Shown here: in pieces, positions 27,817-40,000 of the stretch
Numbering within the stretch: the first letter of the stretch is position 1
How the letters are laid out: every line of letters starts with the position of its first letter
Source: Symbiodinium natans
Lineage: Eukaryota; Sar; Dinophyceae; Suessiales; Symbiodiniaceae
Direction: 5' to 3'
Length of the DNA: 64,000 nt
Assembly (NCBI GenBank): GCA_905221605.1
Contig: CAJNDS010001112.1
Span: forward strand, 2,688,472 to 2,752,471
Position numbers and translations under genes: made by a program
The notes under the pieces: model-generated
Seen by the model: only the letters and a program-made list of their open reading frames with translations
What the model was told of the DNA's origin: nothing
Database searches by the model: none

Positions 27817-28050
27817 ATATAGATATATGCGCAGGGCTTGGTCAGGTTGTAGAGTTCAGGGGGGCGAAACATGGAGCCCTGATGCGCAGGGAGTTGGGGC
27901 TAAACCCCAAATCTAAAACCGCAAACCGCAAACCCGAAACCCGAGACTTGAACCTGAGGCCTCGACGTACACCCCAAACTCGAAACCACAAACCCGAACC
28001 CCTAAACCGCCGTGGCGGCGGGGCAGGGGTGCGTGAGGGGTAAGGGGTAG
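27817..28050. other. Unique junction sequence right of copy A
   Basis: Begins where homology with 57,188 ends. Contains degenerate 'aaacccgaaacccg' telomere-like strings. No exon recognised. Confidence 0.5.
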
Positions 28051-28615
28051 GGAGCTGGGTCCATGAGGGGTAGGTCAAGGCCAGAGCGGAGTAGGCGGAG
28101 CTGGAAGGGCGGAGGGGAGCGGGCGGAGCGGGCGGAGGGCCTGGGCATGTACTGGGGCCCTGGCAAGGGGGGGAGTATGCGGAGCGGGAAGGGCGGATGG
28201 ACGGGGGGCGGGGTGCGTGGGTGGTGGGGGTAGGGCAAGCGGGCTGCACTGGGGGCCGGTCGAGCTTGGGATGAAGAATGGGACCAGGAGCCATGGGTCC
28301 ATGAGAAGCATGGCGGGGTGCGTGGGGGGCTTGGGCAAGGGAAGGAGTATGCGGAGCGGGAAGGGCGGATGGGCGGGGGGCGGGGTGCGTGGGTGGTGGG
28401 GGTAGGGCAAGCGGGCGGGCATGCACTGGGAGGAGCCATGGGTCCATGAGAAGCATGGCGGGGTGCGTGGGGGGCTTGGGCAAGGGAAGGAGCGGGGGGC
28501 GGGGTGCGTGGGTGGTGGGGGTAGGGCAAGCGGGCGGGCATGCACTGGGGGCCGGTCGAGCTTTGGATGGGGTGGAGTAGGTGGTAGGGGCAATGGGTCT
28601 TCACTGACGCCGCCC
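28050..28615. repeat. G-rich minisatellite
   Basis: Repeats of 'gcggggtgcgtgggtggtgg', 'gtagggcaagcggg' and 'catgggtccatgagaagcat' with variable spacing (for example at 28,209, 28,385 and 28,503). The minus-strand Pro-rich frames of 172-238 codons (PPPPTHPAPR-type) are translations of this repeat in several frames at once and are not genes. Confidence 0.88.
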
Positions 28616-28639
28616 CCCTAGGGGTCGGCGGATATACCA

Positions 28640-28800
28640 CAAATAAATATATATCATATATATATATATATATCATGCAGATATACAGATATGTATGTAT
28701 GTACATATCTTTATGCAAAACCCCATATATGTAAACACATGCAGCTGTGAATATCTGTATATATATATATATAGATAGATAGATAGATAGATAGAGGGAT
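28640..28800. repeat. TA and GATA microsatellites
   Basis: (TA)n at about 28,655-28,675 and 28,760-28,772, (GATA)n at 28,771-28,795. Confidence 0.9.
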
Positions 28801-29680
28801 AGCTGCTTTTACGATGCCTGAATCAATGCCAGGGCGCCCGACGATGACGCCGTTGCCGTCCTTCGCAGGCTAGCGCTGCTGCGCCTCAAGCAAAGATTTA
28901 GAGTTTCAGGTCCTAAACCCTAAAACCGAAAACCTACACCCTACAAACCGTAAGTTCCTTCCAGGAGACACCCGCAGTCGGTGGGTTACACGCAGCAGTA
29001 TGTGGGCGCATTAGTTTTGTCAGTCTCTTTGGAGCAGAGGCTGGAGTTGTCGGAGGCCTGTAAGAGTCAGACATATGTAAACATACTCAGAAGTCGTGCG
29101 AAGCAAAGATGAGTGTATTTTCCCAAAATGGGGGACCCCCTTATATAACCCCAATTTAGTAAATCGGCAAACAGGGTAAAGGCCCTCCTTCTTGGAAATC
29201 AGAATAAATATTCCCAAGGCAGTCGGGCCTGGGCGCAGTTCTCCACTGTGCCTCTGTGATCCGATGGCCCACACCTTCCTGCGACTATCGAGTACCACCG
29301 CTGCTGGTACTGCTGGCATACTTCCTCCAGCCCTGGACCCTTTTATGAGTTAACTTTCAGCACATGTAGCTATTTGCACATGTTATGTTGCAAATCTCTC
29401 AGAATGCCTGAATGCCTTGCTTGGACTACCTTGTTTTTGAGCAATCCAAGGATGAATTTTGCCTGCTTCCTGGCGTTGTTGAGACCAGACGACCACAAGC
29501 TCGGGGGTGGACTGCTTACGGACACCCCCCCCCTTGCCCGACTCCTGGTAAGAGAAAAACCTTCACACGTTTCGATGGCTTTTATCCCGTAGTCCCTTAC
29601 TCGGTTTCTTGGGGTGCCTTGGAAAAGGCTCAGTGGGCCACGACCCTTGTGATTGTAGGCACGGCCAGTCACCACAAAGC
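28801..29680. other. Sequence without a confident exon
   Basis: Short degenerate telomere-like strings near 28,915. Open frames on both strands overlap one another without motif. A possible acceptor 'ccttcgcag' ends at 28,869. Confidence 0.4.
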
Positions 29681-29684
29681 CTGA

Positions 29685-30525
29685 ACTCGTGGCGGGAGGA
29701 CCTTTTCGCGATGGCCAGCTTGACGCTGCTGCGCATCGTGATTTTCGGCCGGTATGGAAGGCGCAAGTACCCAAGGACAACCAATGTATGAAGAATCCAT
29801 CTACGAATCCGGGGGCTTCAGTTCATATGTTTCGAGTCATCTGACATTCCGGGATGCATGTTGTGAAACTACTTGAAACACATATTCGTATCTTGGGGTT
29901 TGACATCGGTTTCCGACATGACGTTTGCGTTCCTGGAGAGATACCTCATTTCATTCACTCGGAATTGCTGCATCCTTGTAAGCCCAACTTGCAGCCTTCA
30001 TGAACTCTACGTGGTGCCTCGGAATTCTGCCTCTACAGTACCTTTCGCGAGGCCTCGGATGCCAAGGGAAAGCCAATCATGGCACTCGCGCCTGCGGGAC
30101 GCCATCGTCATGGGCTTCTTCATGCTGGGCCTGGACCGACTGTGACCCGAGATTCCTGCTTGCCACTCAGCGACCCCGGACACAGAATGCAACCCTGAAG
30201 AGGATCTCGCGCTGCTGCGGAATGCTTGGATCGAACGCCGCAGAAACTGGACACCTGGACTGAACTGCAGCCTTGCGATAAAGCATGCCCGATGTTCCCG
30301 ATGTCTTGAGCTGTTAGGAATTTCAGTGCGTGTCGAAGGTCTAGGGTTCTCCCCTTGGGTCCTTGAGCAGCTTCTTCCCCTTTTGAGCAAAGGAAGTACG
30401 TTTTCTCCTTCGTGGTGCTGCTCGCGCCGCTGCCCTTCTGGCGGCAGCTTCTCAGCTTCTTCCGCGAGGACGAGGCGCTCCCAAAGCCTCAGAAGAAGGC
30501 GCGCCGAGCCTCGCAGGAGCAGTGA
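29685..30525 (+). CDS. Unidentified membrane protein, last exons
   Basis: Exons, all +: about 29,690-29,785 (REDLFAMASLTLLRIVIFGR, then basic YGRRKYP; donor GTATGA); to 29,977 (TFAFLERYLISFTRNCCIL; donor GTAAGC); ~30,037-30,130 (two competing frames, including TFREASDAKGKPIMALA); ~30,180-30,270 (TECNPEEDLALLRNAWIERR); final exon 30,393-30,525 (KYVFSFVVLLAPLPFWRQLL, then charged KPQKKARRASQEQ and TGA). The C-terminus has one membrane segment and a lysine-rich tail, which could be an ER or Golgi retention signal. Family not recognised. Exon borders are uncertain except the two donors and the final stop. Confidence 0.5.
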
Positions 30526-30769
30526 GATGGCTGGAGTATGCTGGAGTTGGAGCATCGGAGCCTACTGTGCCACGCTAGTCGGAGCTTTCATGAGCTTCCC
30601 CTGTGTGGGCATAGCACGACACATCCCAAGCCTTTATTAATGTTGGGCCAGGTGAGAAAGGAGGGCCGGCCGACTCGAGAGGAGTGCTGCGTGCTGTATG
30701 TCAGACCAAAAAGGTCAAAGGGCTCAATTGCAAGGCTACTACCAGATGTTACCGTATTCAAGGGAATAT

Positions 30770-31090
30770 GCATGTTTTTTCATGGCAGGACGTGCGGGCA
30801 GACATCTATGGGAAGATGCGGCCAGGGGTGCCCAGCGCCGCAGTCTCTTGGCGACCACCAGTCTTCACCCGGAAATCCAGGTGCCACCATCTAAGAATGG
30901 TTGCTGTCAACTTAGGGTTTATGTGTGTGAATCCGAAATGTTCCGAACACCCAGCTCCTAGGATCTACCTCCAGATGCTTCAAAGAAGATCCGCGCGCGA
31001 CGCGCGGAGAAACTGGCAGAGCAGCATCGTCGGGGAGAGGCCGCCGGCCGACCACGTGCGGTCTGTGACTTGTGCCATCAAACCTGGGTT
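30770..31090 (+). CDS. Putative exons with CxxC motif
   Basis: After 'tcatggcag' (30,789) the frame reads DVRADIYGKMRPGVPSAAVS; at about 30,983-31,090 another segment reads KKIRARRAEKLAEQHRRGEA and ends RAVCDLCHQTW. The CxxC could be half of a zinc site. It is followed by degenerate 'ggggttttttggggttt' telomere-like repeat. Linkage between the two is assumed. Confidence 0.35.
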
Positions 31091-31421
31091 TGGGGTTTTT
31101 TGGGGTTTGAAGCTTAGGGTTTTTTGGGGTTTAGGATCACATGGTGTGTCCAGAGATGTCTAGCGTCATAGATGGTTGAAGCGTCTGATGCCGAGGGCCA
31201 TGGGTTCTTGCTCCATTGGTCTGCTTCGACAGGGATAGCTGAAACGGAGCACTGTTAGGTAACCTTTGGGTTAATTGACGAGATCCTCAACCTCGTCACA
31301 ACTCGTCCTGTCCTCTGCAACTTGTCTTTCACCCTCAACGCAGCTAGACGCTCTTCAATGCCCGTCAGGCAACACCCACTTGGGCATGTATTGTTGCACA
31401 TCGAAGATGTAGCCGTGACAG

Positions 31422-31586
31422 GCCTTTGCCACCCCGGGGCAGCTACCAGTCGCTGGCTTCAGGGCAGCCAAAGAAGCGCCCGGCCCGCCAAGCAGCATGG
31501 CAGCACAAGAGCTTGCGTCGATCTCTCGCGTGCCGTGCAGATGGTTGCGGTATCGCCGGAGTATGTTACGCAAAGACTTCAGATGA
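31422..31586 (+). CDS. Putative C-terminal exon
   Basis: After an AG acceptor (31,420-31,421), 54 codons: AFATPGQLPVAGFRAAKEAP, ending WLRYRRSMLRKDFR and TGA. Ala/Pro-rich then basic. Other frames over the same bases are also open, so the frame choice rests on composition only. Confidence 0.35.
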   Translation, partial: AFATPGQLPVAGFRAAKEAPGPPSSMAAQELASISRVPCRWLRYRRSMLRKDFR

Positions 31587-32370
31587 CTTAGGCGCGCCCA
31601 GCCGAAGGCAGCCTGGAGCGTAGCGAAGCTTGGCCGACACGCAATGCCGCGTCGGAAAACAAACCATGGCATGCCCGGATGATAGCTCCAACTCAACCCT
31701 CTGACCGCTCGTCACATACCAAGTGTTCATCTTGGTTTTTGGCTTACAGCTTTAGGATTTATTGCCTGAGACAAGGGAGGCATCAGTACGTGGCACCTTT
31801 CTGGTTAGCATTTGCGATGCATCAGTGTTTGCGTCTGTGAGGGCGGTTGCATATCAAGACAGCGGGGAGCAGACGATGGTTGCACCCTGTCACCATGCAT
31901 TCTTTGGCATTAGTCAACACAAGCAAAACATCCTTAACTAGATGAACAACCGTTAGACGCGGCAACAAGAGCAAGAGAACGTTGCATCGTGCTCGATGAA
32001 GCGCACTGTTTGGCCATGGTCGCTTTCGCAGAGAGGACATTGGAAGTGTCTCTGCATGAGGCCGTCTTGGCATTTGTTCTGCTATAAAGGCTTCGGCTTC
32101 GGTGCTGATAACGTCTGCCCTTGGGTTCATGCCTACGTGGTTTGAGCATGTATACAATGTATCTCAATCATGGTTGAAAATGAGCTGATCAGTTGCGGAC
32201 ACAAGCATATTCCTAAAGTCTGTTTGTGAACACGTGGAGGCGGTTTCCTTGCAATAGTCTTCTTGCCCAGCCGCTGCTTTCATGGACGCTGGCCTTTTAT
32301 TTTTTGAACTCGACCAAAAAAAACTGTTCATCCGAACTTTCAACCCAGCTTTGAAGCGATCAACCCCAAA
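31587..32370. other. Sequence without a recognised exon
   Basis: Neither strand shows a motif or well-defined exon. Telomere-type repeats are absent. Confidence 0.4.
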
Positions 32371-32373
32371 CCC

Positions 32374-32731
32374 ATGCCCAGACGGGCACAATGGGAGAAT
32401 GCGGCGACGGCCGCAGCACGCGTGCTCTGCAACGGCGACTGGGGAGCGGCCGCATGTGCACCAGGGTCTGTGATGGTTCTGTCGATGCGAATGATCTTGG
32501 GTAAGAATCGTCGTTGTCTTGCGAGATTCTTTGAGATTGTTTGGGACGGTCATCTGAGACAGGCGCATCATGAGACTTTAGAAAAGTTGGAAGCCTCAAA
32601 TGGCCGTCATCAACTCAACGCCAGAGGAGCTTCCTCCTGCTGCATTGCGCCGCGCTCCTTTCGCAGATGCTGGCCATGGTGGATTTCATCATGACTGCAA
32701 ACTACAACATGAGCCTCGGAGCAGAATGTAG
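32374..32731 (+). CDS. Putative exons upstream of the SPRY gene
   Basis: About 32,376-32,501: TGTMGECGDGRSTRALQRRL... ending at a GTAAGA donor. 32,600-32,731: ATG start, 43 residues, MAVINSTPEELPPAALRRAP..., TAG. Both are open and protein-like; no family. A further 47-residue frame (32,922-33,065, MSFKATSETQSLHQESPQIT) lies between these and the SPRY gene. Confidence 0.3.
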
Positions 32732-33247
32732 GTGGGCGAAGCGAAGGACCTTGCATTTGTATAAGGTAGTGCTTCGCCCAAGTGAACGGACTGATTTGAA
32801 GGAGTTCATGACTTGCTAATGTTAACTCTTCCTTTCTAGTGGGATCCCTACGGCCGACGCGTGACCCCAGTCTACCAAAATCCACCGTCACGTCCAAGTT
32901 AAGAGTTAAGGACTGTCGTGGATGTCATTTAAAGCTACCTCAGAAACCCAGAGCCTTCACCAAGAGTCTCCGCAGATCACATCACCAGACGCCACGCATC
33001 TTGAGGATCTACGCCATGATGGCGCCCCTTTTTCTTTCAGGCACGCATACTATGCATATTGTTGAAAGAGTTCGATGCCTGACTTGAACATTTGTTCGGG
33101 ACCTCCTATGACTGCCAAGTTATGTCGAAAGAATGGCCGTCAGTGACAGCTGTTTGCATGGTGCAGCTGCATTTGGCTCGCGCACCACTTGCAGAATCTG
33201 ACAAGCAGTTTTCAATTTATTGTGTGTCATCTTGTGGTCCTTTGTTG

Positions 33248-34057
33248 ATGTCCGTGGTGGTGTCTAACCTGGCTGGTGGCATCCTGGCCGAAATCAGCCC
33301 AGTCCCCGAAGATCTCCTCGAGCTTCGGTTGAAGATCGAAGAGATCACTGGCATCCCTGGCGCGCTCCAAAAACTGGTGAAGGATGGCGAGCTACTAACT
33401 TCACTTGACCTACCAGCAGAGGGCTTCGAAGTGCTCTGCGTTAAGGATGAGACACCGATGTGCTCATGGGATTCGGATGGCAATCCGGATTCAGAACAAA
33501 TTGAAGTCGATGGTGCAGTTGTTTGTTCTCCAAACCTGCGTACTGACTTCGTCAATGTCTTGACCAAAGAGCCCATGCGGTCGGGGATGCACTACTACGA
33601 GTTCGTTCTGCACAAGGTCGGTGATGAGCAGTGGTGTGGAGTCACAATGTCGCCGGAAATGGCAGGTCAAAGGTATGGTGGCAGAGAACTGGAAGCTTGG
33701 ACGTACTATTGCGGCCGCGCTGGCCGTTCGGGAGGTTCCATACACAACGGCAAGGGCGCGCTTCATGCGTGCACAAAGGCTGTCGCAGAGTTCGAGAAGG
33801 CTTGCACACCGGGAAACGTGATTGGTATGTTGGTGGACGTTGACAAACGCGTGCTTGCCTTTGCCCTTGACGGGCGCGTGCAAGGCGCCTGCAAGCTTCC
33901 TGGCGACAAGCCCCTTTATGTTCTGACTCATGTGGACACCCCTGCAGATCACGTTGAGTTGCGGAAGCCATCTTTGGAAGAAGCGCCCCCTGAAAATCTG
34001 GAAGCCCTCAGTGGTGCTTTGCTGGATGCAGAGAAGGGCGAGACGCTGCATTGGTAG
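33248..34057 (+). CDS. Intronless protein with ubiquitin-like and SPRY domains
   Basis: 269 residues from ATG 33,248 (chosen because MSVVVSNLAGGILAEI starts a ubiquitin-like beta strand; the frame stays open upstream to ~33,092). Residues ~1-65 are ubiquitin-like (ELRLKIEEITGIPGALQKLV, DGELL). Residues ~90-245 fit a SPRY/B30.2 fold: SGMHYYEFVLHKVGDEQWCG, AWTYYCGRAGRSGG, NVIGMLVDVDKRVLAFALDG, KPLYVLTHV. SPRY domains usually bind proteins and often act in ubiquitin-linked recognition. The C-terminus is acidic (EEAPPENLEAL). It is unbroken by introns, unlike its neighbours, so a retroposed origin is possible, but I found no spliced-leader relict or flanking duplication. Well supported as coding. 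Confidence 0.85.
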   Translation: MSVVVSNLAGGILAEISPVPEDLLELRLKIEEITGIPGALQKLVKDGELLTSLDLPAEGFEVLCVKDETPMCSWDSDGNPDSEQIEVDGAVVCSPNLRTDFVNVLTKEPMRSGMHYYEFVLHKVGDEQWCGVTMSPEMAGQRYGGRELEAWTYYCGRAGRSGGSIHNGKGALHACTKAVAEFEKACTPGNVIGMLVDVDKRVLAFALDGRVQGACKLPGDKPLYVLTHVDTPADHVELRKPSLEEAPPENLEALSGALLDAEKGETLHW

Positions 34058-34364
34058 AACGCTTCGTATAACGCTTCGTAGGACCTTTGAGATAGCGCCG
34101 CGAAAGCGGGCGCACCAACAGTAAATGATTTCTTGGAGCCATTTGAGGCCCAGAGCCCCGAAGCCCGAAGCGGCTGCAGATTTGATATGTACTGCGGCCT
34201 AATCAAGCATCTGGAGCTGTGATCCGTTGACTGCCGCCAGATGTAGCACCATTTCATCTGAAGCCCTGGAGTACAGTACGCCCGATACACCATGGTACAA
34301 CCCCTCACACAAAGAATGCCGAGCCCACATCATGCCGCACCCCCCTGAAGCCCCTGGAGAGGCC

Positions 34365-35175
34365 TTGTCTGCACCCACGCCGCATGGTACGCGGAGCCCA
34401 CGCAGCTCTACTGGGCCTGGGGCCTGCCCCTGCGGAGTCAGCCTTGGTACCTCAAGGAGCCAGTGGAGTTTGAAGACAAAGTTGAAGTTGAAATTAAATC
34501 GCAGGTTGTCTTCAGGGCGGCCTGGCTGAACCGGGGGGGAGGGCTGAAAATCTTGCTGAACCCATCTATGAAGCCCGCTGTGTGGTGTTGTTTGGGGTTT
34601 GGGGGGATGTTTCCAGGCTACGCTGTGGATGCCTATGGGCCTCTTCCAGGCCACTCTCAGCGGAAAGCCAGAGGTCTTGGGATGGTCCGGCGTTGGTTTT
34701 TGTTGGGGATTCTGAGGCACATCCGGGAGCATTGGCGGTCTGAGAGGGCAGGGTGGAGCTCACATTCCGTTTGTGAGCGCAGGGCGTGATCATCTTGCTC
34801 GCATACGACGAGTATCTCGACCGCCAGGACATGGCATCAACGCATCCTCCTCTTTGAGTTTGTATGATGTGAGGGAAGCCAGTTCGAAAATGAGGGATCA
34901 CGCCGTGAATCACGCAGCTTTTGTTGGAAGCCGTCCCCCACCTTATTACCAAACAAGTAACGTTTTCGATTGCCAGGAGCAGCAGCATGGGCAGACCCAA
35001 CATCGCGAGATGTCGGCGTGGAATCGATATCATTGCAAGGCCGTGGCGGCCTTGTGCGAAGGCTTGCCCGCCATTACCGTCTTGGCTTGTGCCTGGTGGA
35101 GCCTGTCCCTCGGCATTGAGAGACTTAAGGAGCTTTTCATTTCGGCCCTTTTTTGGGAAGCTGAATTCTGTGACT

Positions 35176-35218
<43 letters not shown>

Positions 35219-36771
35219 AGTTGATCGCAGGAACTATCCACCCGAGAACCCGCTCATGAAAATGTCCTGGAACTATGAGCGCCCCTTTCTGGGCACGCTG
35301 GGAGCCTTGCCAAAGTTCATCCCCTCAAAAAATCGAACCACACACACACACACACTTCAATCAAGGAAGAAGTATAAGTCAGAAAGTAGAAACAAAAGGC
35401 AACCACCGCCAAAAGACCTCCTTAAGGAGTCATCCTTTTCATCTCTGCTGGGTCTGGAATGGTCGAGTTGGACTTCTGCTGCTCCGGAGCTGTGGCACGG
35501 GAGATGCGAAAATCTTTGAGGCACGAACATCTGTTCAAAGCCGGAGGGGCCTCGGGATGGAAGTGGTGATAAGAAGTCAGTGCGGAGGGAAGGCAGCAGA
35601 ATTAGTAAGCCTTGGCGCAGCATCTCAGGGTCAAAGGAGGGTTCTTGTGTAGCGAAGCTGGAACCCTTTCACGCGTCTTCAGGTACGAGATGCTGCACCT
35701 GTTGTTTCGGTTCTGCCACTGGGCAACGGCTGGGCAAGAGTAGATGAGAGTGGCGGCTCCCATCCGCGGGTATATGCTTAGAAGATGACGTGCCGTTCGA
35801 ACTAGAAACACTGTTCATCAGCATAACAGAGAAGTAGGGGAGAAAACTGTAAGCCCTTCCCCCTAACATCAACCCCCCCCCCCTTTGTCGTAAAAACAGA
35901 CTACCAAACCTTCAACGGGTTGTTAGCATCAGGGGGAGGGTTCAAGCTTTAGGGCTACTAGGTTTGTGGCATCCCCCTACCCCGAATTCGAAAGAGAAGT
36001 TAAAGGGGGCGAGGGAGACTTAAGGAGAAGGGCGTATTTCTGCCAGGGGGAAAGGAGTACCAAGTTGGCTTCTCCCCTTCTTGTTGCTGCTATGGTACTG
36101 TAGCTGAGGTGAGGTGGTGACTCGCACGGCCCCTTGCTCAGCCGCCAGCTGCAACGAGCAACCCAAGCCAGATAAAACTCGGCACAAGGTGATGATGGTG
36201 GCTTTCGTCGTGACCACACGACATTTGGTTTCTTGGTGGTGGTGTCCAGCTGCATCGAACATCATCTTCACCTACCTGCTCGCGACTCTTCTGCAATTGC
36301 ACCAGAGGCTCATGGATTCAATGGGTTCCCAGCTGCCACGTTTCAGGTGATCTACCACGGGGGCGACGAGTGCCGATCCTCCGTGCGATTGCTGTGCTCT
36401 GTGCCTTGCGCGTGGGCTGCTAGCCGGAAGTAGAAGCGCTGCGACAGATGCCCTCAATGTTGTCGACTCCACATCTGGGCCCCCTTGACACCTGAGGTCA
36501 ACTTGTTCTTTTTCGTGGACTCGCCATACAAGCGGCGTGCAGCACGGAAGATCTCCAGGTGGGAGGGGGGCGAAGACACCGCACCAGGGTCACAGAGAGT
36601 CACGAGAGCATGTGAGAGCTCAAGATGAGGTGGCTGGACCTCAAGTTCCTCCTGGAAGTGATCATCCTGCCACTGCTTGTCGTTTCGGCGGCCGGTTGTG
36701 CCGGGGACCAGGCCTGGATTGACTTGAAGAAGAACGTCTACATGCACATCTCCGAGTGCCTTGACTGTCAA
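34365..36771 (+). CDS. Exons of unidentified multi-pass membrane protein(s)
   Basis: Exons on +: to 34,504 (AAWYAEPTQLYWAWGLPLRS, then EFEDKVEVEIKSQ, donor after CAG); ~35,010-35,177 (EMSAWNRYHCKAVAALCEGL, PAITVLACAWWSLSLGIERL, one membrane segment, cut by the poly-G tract); ~36,505-36,558 (LFFFVDSPYKRRAARKIS); ~36,625-36,771 (MRWLDLKFLLEVIILPLLVV, then ECLDCQ, donor GTGAGC). Several hydrophobic segments with basic loops suggest a polytopic membrane protein. It could be the N-terminal part of the ankyrin-kinase gene that follows or a separate gene; the sequence does not decide. Confidence 0.45.
35178..35217. repeat. Poly-G run of 40
   Basis: Uninterrupted G40, followed 120 bp later by (CA)n (35,339-35,356). 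Runs of this length are hard to sequence, so the true length is uncertain. Confidence 0.9.
35360..36480. other. Stretch without a confident exon
   Basis: Several overlapping open frames on both strands. Around 36,200-36,330 one frame is hydrophobic (SNIIFTYLLATLLQL), which could be a further membrane exon. No repeats of note apart from C runs near 35,873. Confidence 0.35.
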
Positions 36772-37070
36772 GTGAGCCCGATCTCTGCAGCACGGTGCAG
36801 TACTCGTATATGACAGGATGATGATTTGAGATACTCCCGGTTACGGCACTTTGGGGAAACGTTACACGGTAGACTACAGATTGCTGTGCCCGTGGTGCCT
36901 GCTGACTCCAAGGTTTGCGGGCGGCCTGGTGCGAAATGGCAGTCGGAGCAGTGTTTCTACTGCTACGAAGATTGAATATTGTATCCGTGGGTCTATATAT
37001 ATATATATACCATATAGTCCTTTCAGAGTTTTCGTGATAGTACAAAGCTGCAAGCTTGAACTTCATTCAG

Positions 37071-40000
37071 GCATGGCTCTTTGCCTGTGCGGCTACTTCT
37101 GCTTGTGGTTGTGGCTGCAATGCACTATCGTCCGAAAGACTCTTGGCTCCAAAGCGCTGTGGGTTTTGAGCTCCCGAGTTTTGTCCGGCACTTCGGCCTA
37201 CTCCGACCATCGCCAAGGATTAACCTCATAGACATCTACACTGCTGCGGAGAACGGCAACACGCAAGAGGTGAAGGACCTGAGACCTCCAAACCCTTTCA
37301 TCATAAGAAGAATCGCAGTCCGGATCTCATGATAATTCATGGTCATCATTATCGCCGTCATGGTAGATGAAGAGAAGATGCAATGTGTAGCAGCCCGGGC
37401 CCGCCCCGCACAGGACGTGATGGAGAAGTTGGTGGCAGAAATCAAGGAGCTCACCCGAGACGTGGCAAGGGAATTCAGAGCTTACTGAACTGAAATTGGG
37501 AGGCTTTTCCACAACTTAGAGGGGGGCACTTTCTTGGGCCTGTTTTTTAGGGCTTAAGGGTTTGAAGGGTTGAGGGGCTTTGTAGGGCTTTGTATGGATG
37601 TATTAGTTGGGTCTGACAACCCAGGAAGTGCTTCGGCCGACATCGATCTGAACAGGCTCGGCTGCGGCTACACGGGCTTTCGGGTTCGCCCCCAGGGGGT
37701 GTTGCATGGTTGTTCTTTTGCTTCATTTTAAAAAGCCAATTCAAGACAACACGTGTTGCCATTATGTGTCTAAGGCGATATATACACTTATTGCAAGGGA
37801 ATGATTCAAGACAACATTTCGTGTTATTACATGTCTGAGGGGGTGCTTGGAGCATGAGGACGGGTGGTGCAGCAGAGGTCTTTCGTTGTGGTTTGACCCA
37901 ACTGATAAGCCGAACGGAACAGTCTCCCCACTTGCAGTCTCCGTCATGTAAGTTGTGCCATGAGTTGGGCTTCCACATGTGCAGTTCCAGAAGTGTGCGG
38001 GAGGAAGTTGAAAGCCGGTTCTCCGCATTATCCCCCACAAGTTAATGTCCAGAAGGCCGGATGTGGATGGCAACACGCCTCTCATGCTGGCTACGCGCCA
38101 AGGGCATGCAGAGGTGGGCTTAAGCAGCGTGGGGGCTGAAACACGATGGGTAAGCATACGGAGACCAGTACAGCGGTTTCTTGAGATTTTTCGACTTTCT
38201 CAAATGCTTTGCTCTGCAGGGCCTCAGTTTAAGTGCTGACTCATTCTCCAAAGATCACCGGAGGTTTGCGAATGCTTGCTCCAAGCCGGCGCTTTGGTGA
38301 GCACCAGGTGCGCAGAAGACGTAGAACTCAGACCCCCTCTTGCTTCCCCCCCCCCCTCACATACAAGGGTTGCAGGGTCTCAGGGACGGGTTCAGGAGTT
38401 CGGACTTGCTAGATGGTTTAGCTCTTCTGTCTCGTGAACCTCAAAGCCTTCCTCATAGCGGTTGCTGGTGTTGGTGAGATTGGTGCTCTTTGTACTCGCG
38501 AAGAAGCCATATGCTGCATCTCACATTGTATCAACCCTAACCGCAGAGACCTAAACTACAGGCACTCGGGCAAGCGCTCATCGCCACGGAACTTCTTCTC
38601 GCGACCTGCGCAGCGCGGGTGGACGGCGCTGCACGTTGCCGCATGGCAGGGGGAGGCCGGAGAGGGCTTGGGGTTCAGGATGTAAATGCTATAGTTGAGT
38701 GATGTTGAGTGTCTATGAAGGGTTTGCAAGAACAGTGCCAGGACGTTTTCTTAAGCACTTGAAGAAATTTCGACACGCTTCGACTCAGGTCCGGGGTTGG
38801 TATAGTGGCTAGGAACGCTTCAGACTCGGTTGCTCACTCATGACATCTATCGGCTGGGTGCACGTGCGATGGCTGAATCTTCAACAGTTACGCCTCCTGC
38901 AAGCATCTTGTGTTTTGGGGGACCAAGAAGAGCCAAAAAGGGCCATTGAGTTCGACCCGGAGGATGTTTTACTTGTCGGTGAGTTCTCTAGGGTGAAGCG
39001 GCGTGATTTTGATGTCTGCGTGTTTCTACATATTTCTGCACGTAGGCTTCGAGGAAGCGGATGAATGATGAGAAGCCCGCGTTAAGCTCAACCCCAGCCA
39101 GGATCGCGTCGTTCGCGCATTGCTGGAAGGTGGGGCCTTGGAGGAGGCGCGCTGAAGTACCCCTGGGGCTTTGTTGGGGCTTTGTTGGCCCCAACACCCT
39201 GCCCCCTCAAAGGCCTACTTGACGTGGGAAGTCTGAGAGCCCCATCAGCCTGTCCCAGGAGGGTGTTGACTATGTGGACCTCTATGGGGAGACGCCACTG
39301 CATGTGGCCGCACGCTATGGAAACCTGGAGGTGGGCCTCTTTTCAGGATTTTACAAGTTAGGAGTGATGGAGAACTCCACGACCTATGCCATGGTTGCTT
39401 AAGCCGGGATTTCCTGCCTATATTGCGATCCATTTGTTGCAGTTCTCGCCATCCAAACATCAGAAGCACCAGCCATTTCGCGGAGCAACTGCAGTTCATG
39501 ATGTATTCTTTGCTCTTTGCATCAAATGTGTCAAGTCTTTGATGCCAAAGCATACCAAAGCAGCTGGCAAAATCATGCAACCTTCCCGTGCCTTCCCTAT
39601 CAACCGGCACTCCGGAACTCGGAACTCCGTTGATGTTGATGATGATTGATGGTGATGATGGTGGTGATGGTGATGGTGATGGTGATGATGGCGTTGTTGA
39701 TTATGTTGCTGGGGATGTTGCAGAAAACCGAACTCAGAAGTCAGTCGAAGACTGCTATTCCCTTAAAAACCACCAAAAGGCCCTCAGGCCCGCATGAGTC
39801 TTCCACTCAGAATTTTCAGGCAGCACGACTGTTGGCCCTGGCGTGCCCGCGGTGGACCGCAACGTTGGACAATCGGAGGAGACGGACCCATGGTCAAATT
39901 GATTAGGCTTTTGGGTCTTTAGGGATGGGAGAGCGGCCACCCGAGAACCCAAAAGCCCACAAGACCCCCCCAAGCCCTAAACCCGACCAAACACCTCAAC

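Noticed and set aside
27842-28718. Proline-rich proteins of 172-238 residues on the minus strand
   Set aside because: Three overlapping frames translate the same G-rich minisatellite; periodic DNA without stops explains them.
28640-28800. Promoter or regulatory TATA region
   Set aside because: Simple TA/GATA microsatellite; dinoflagellate promoters are not defined well enough to call one.
34773-35519. 248-residue protein
   Set aside because: The frame passes through the G40 run as poly-Gly. The left part overlaps a better exon frame only partly, and the right part lacks coding character.
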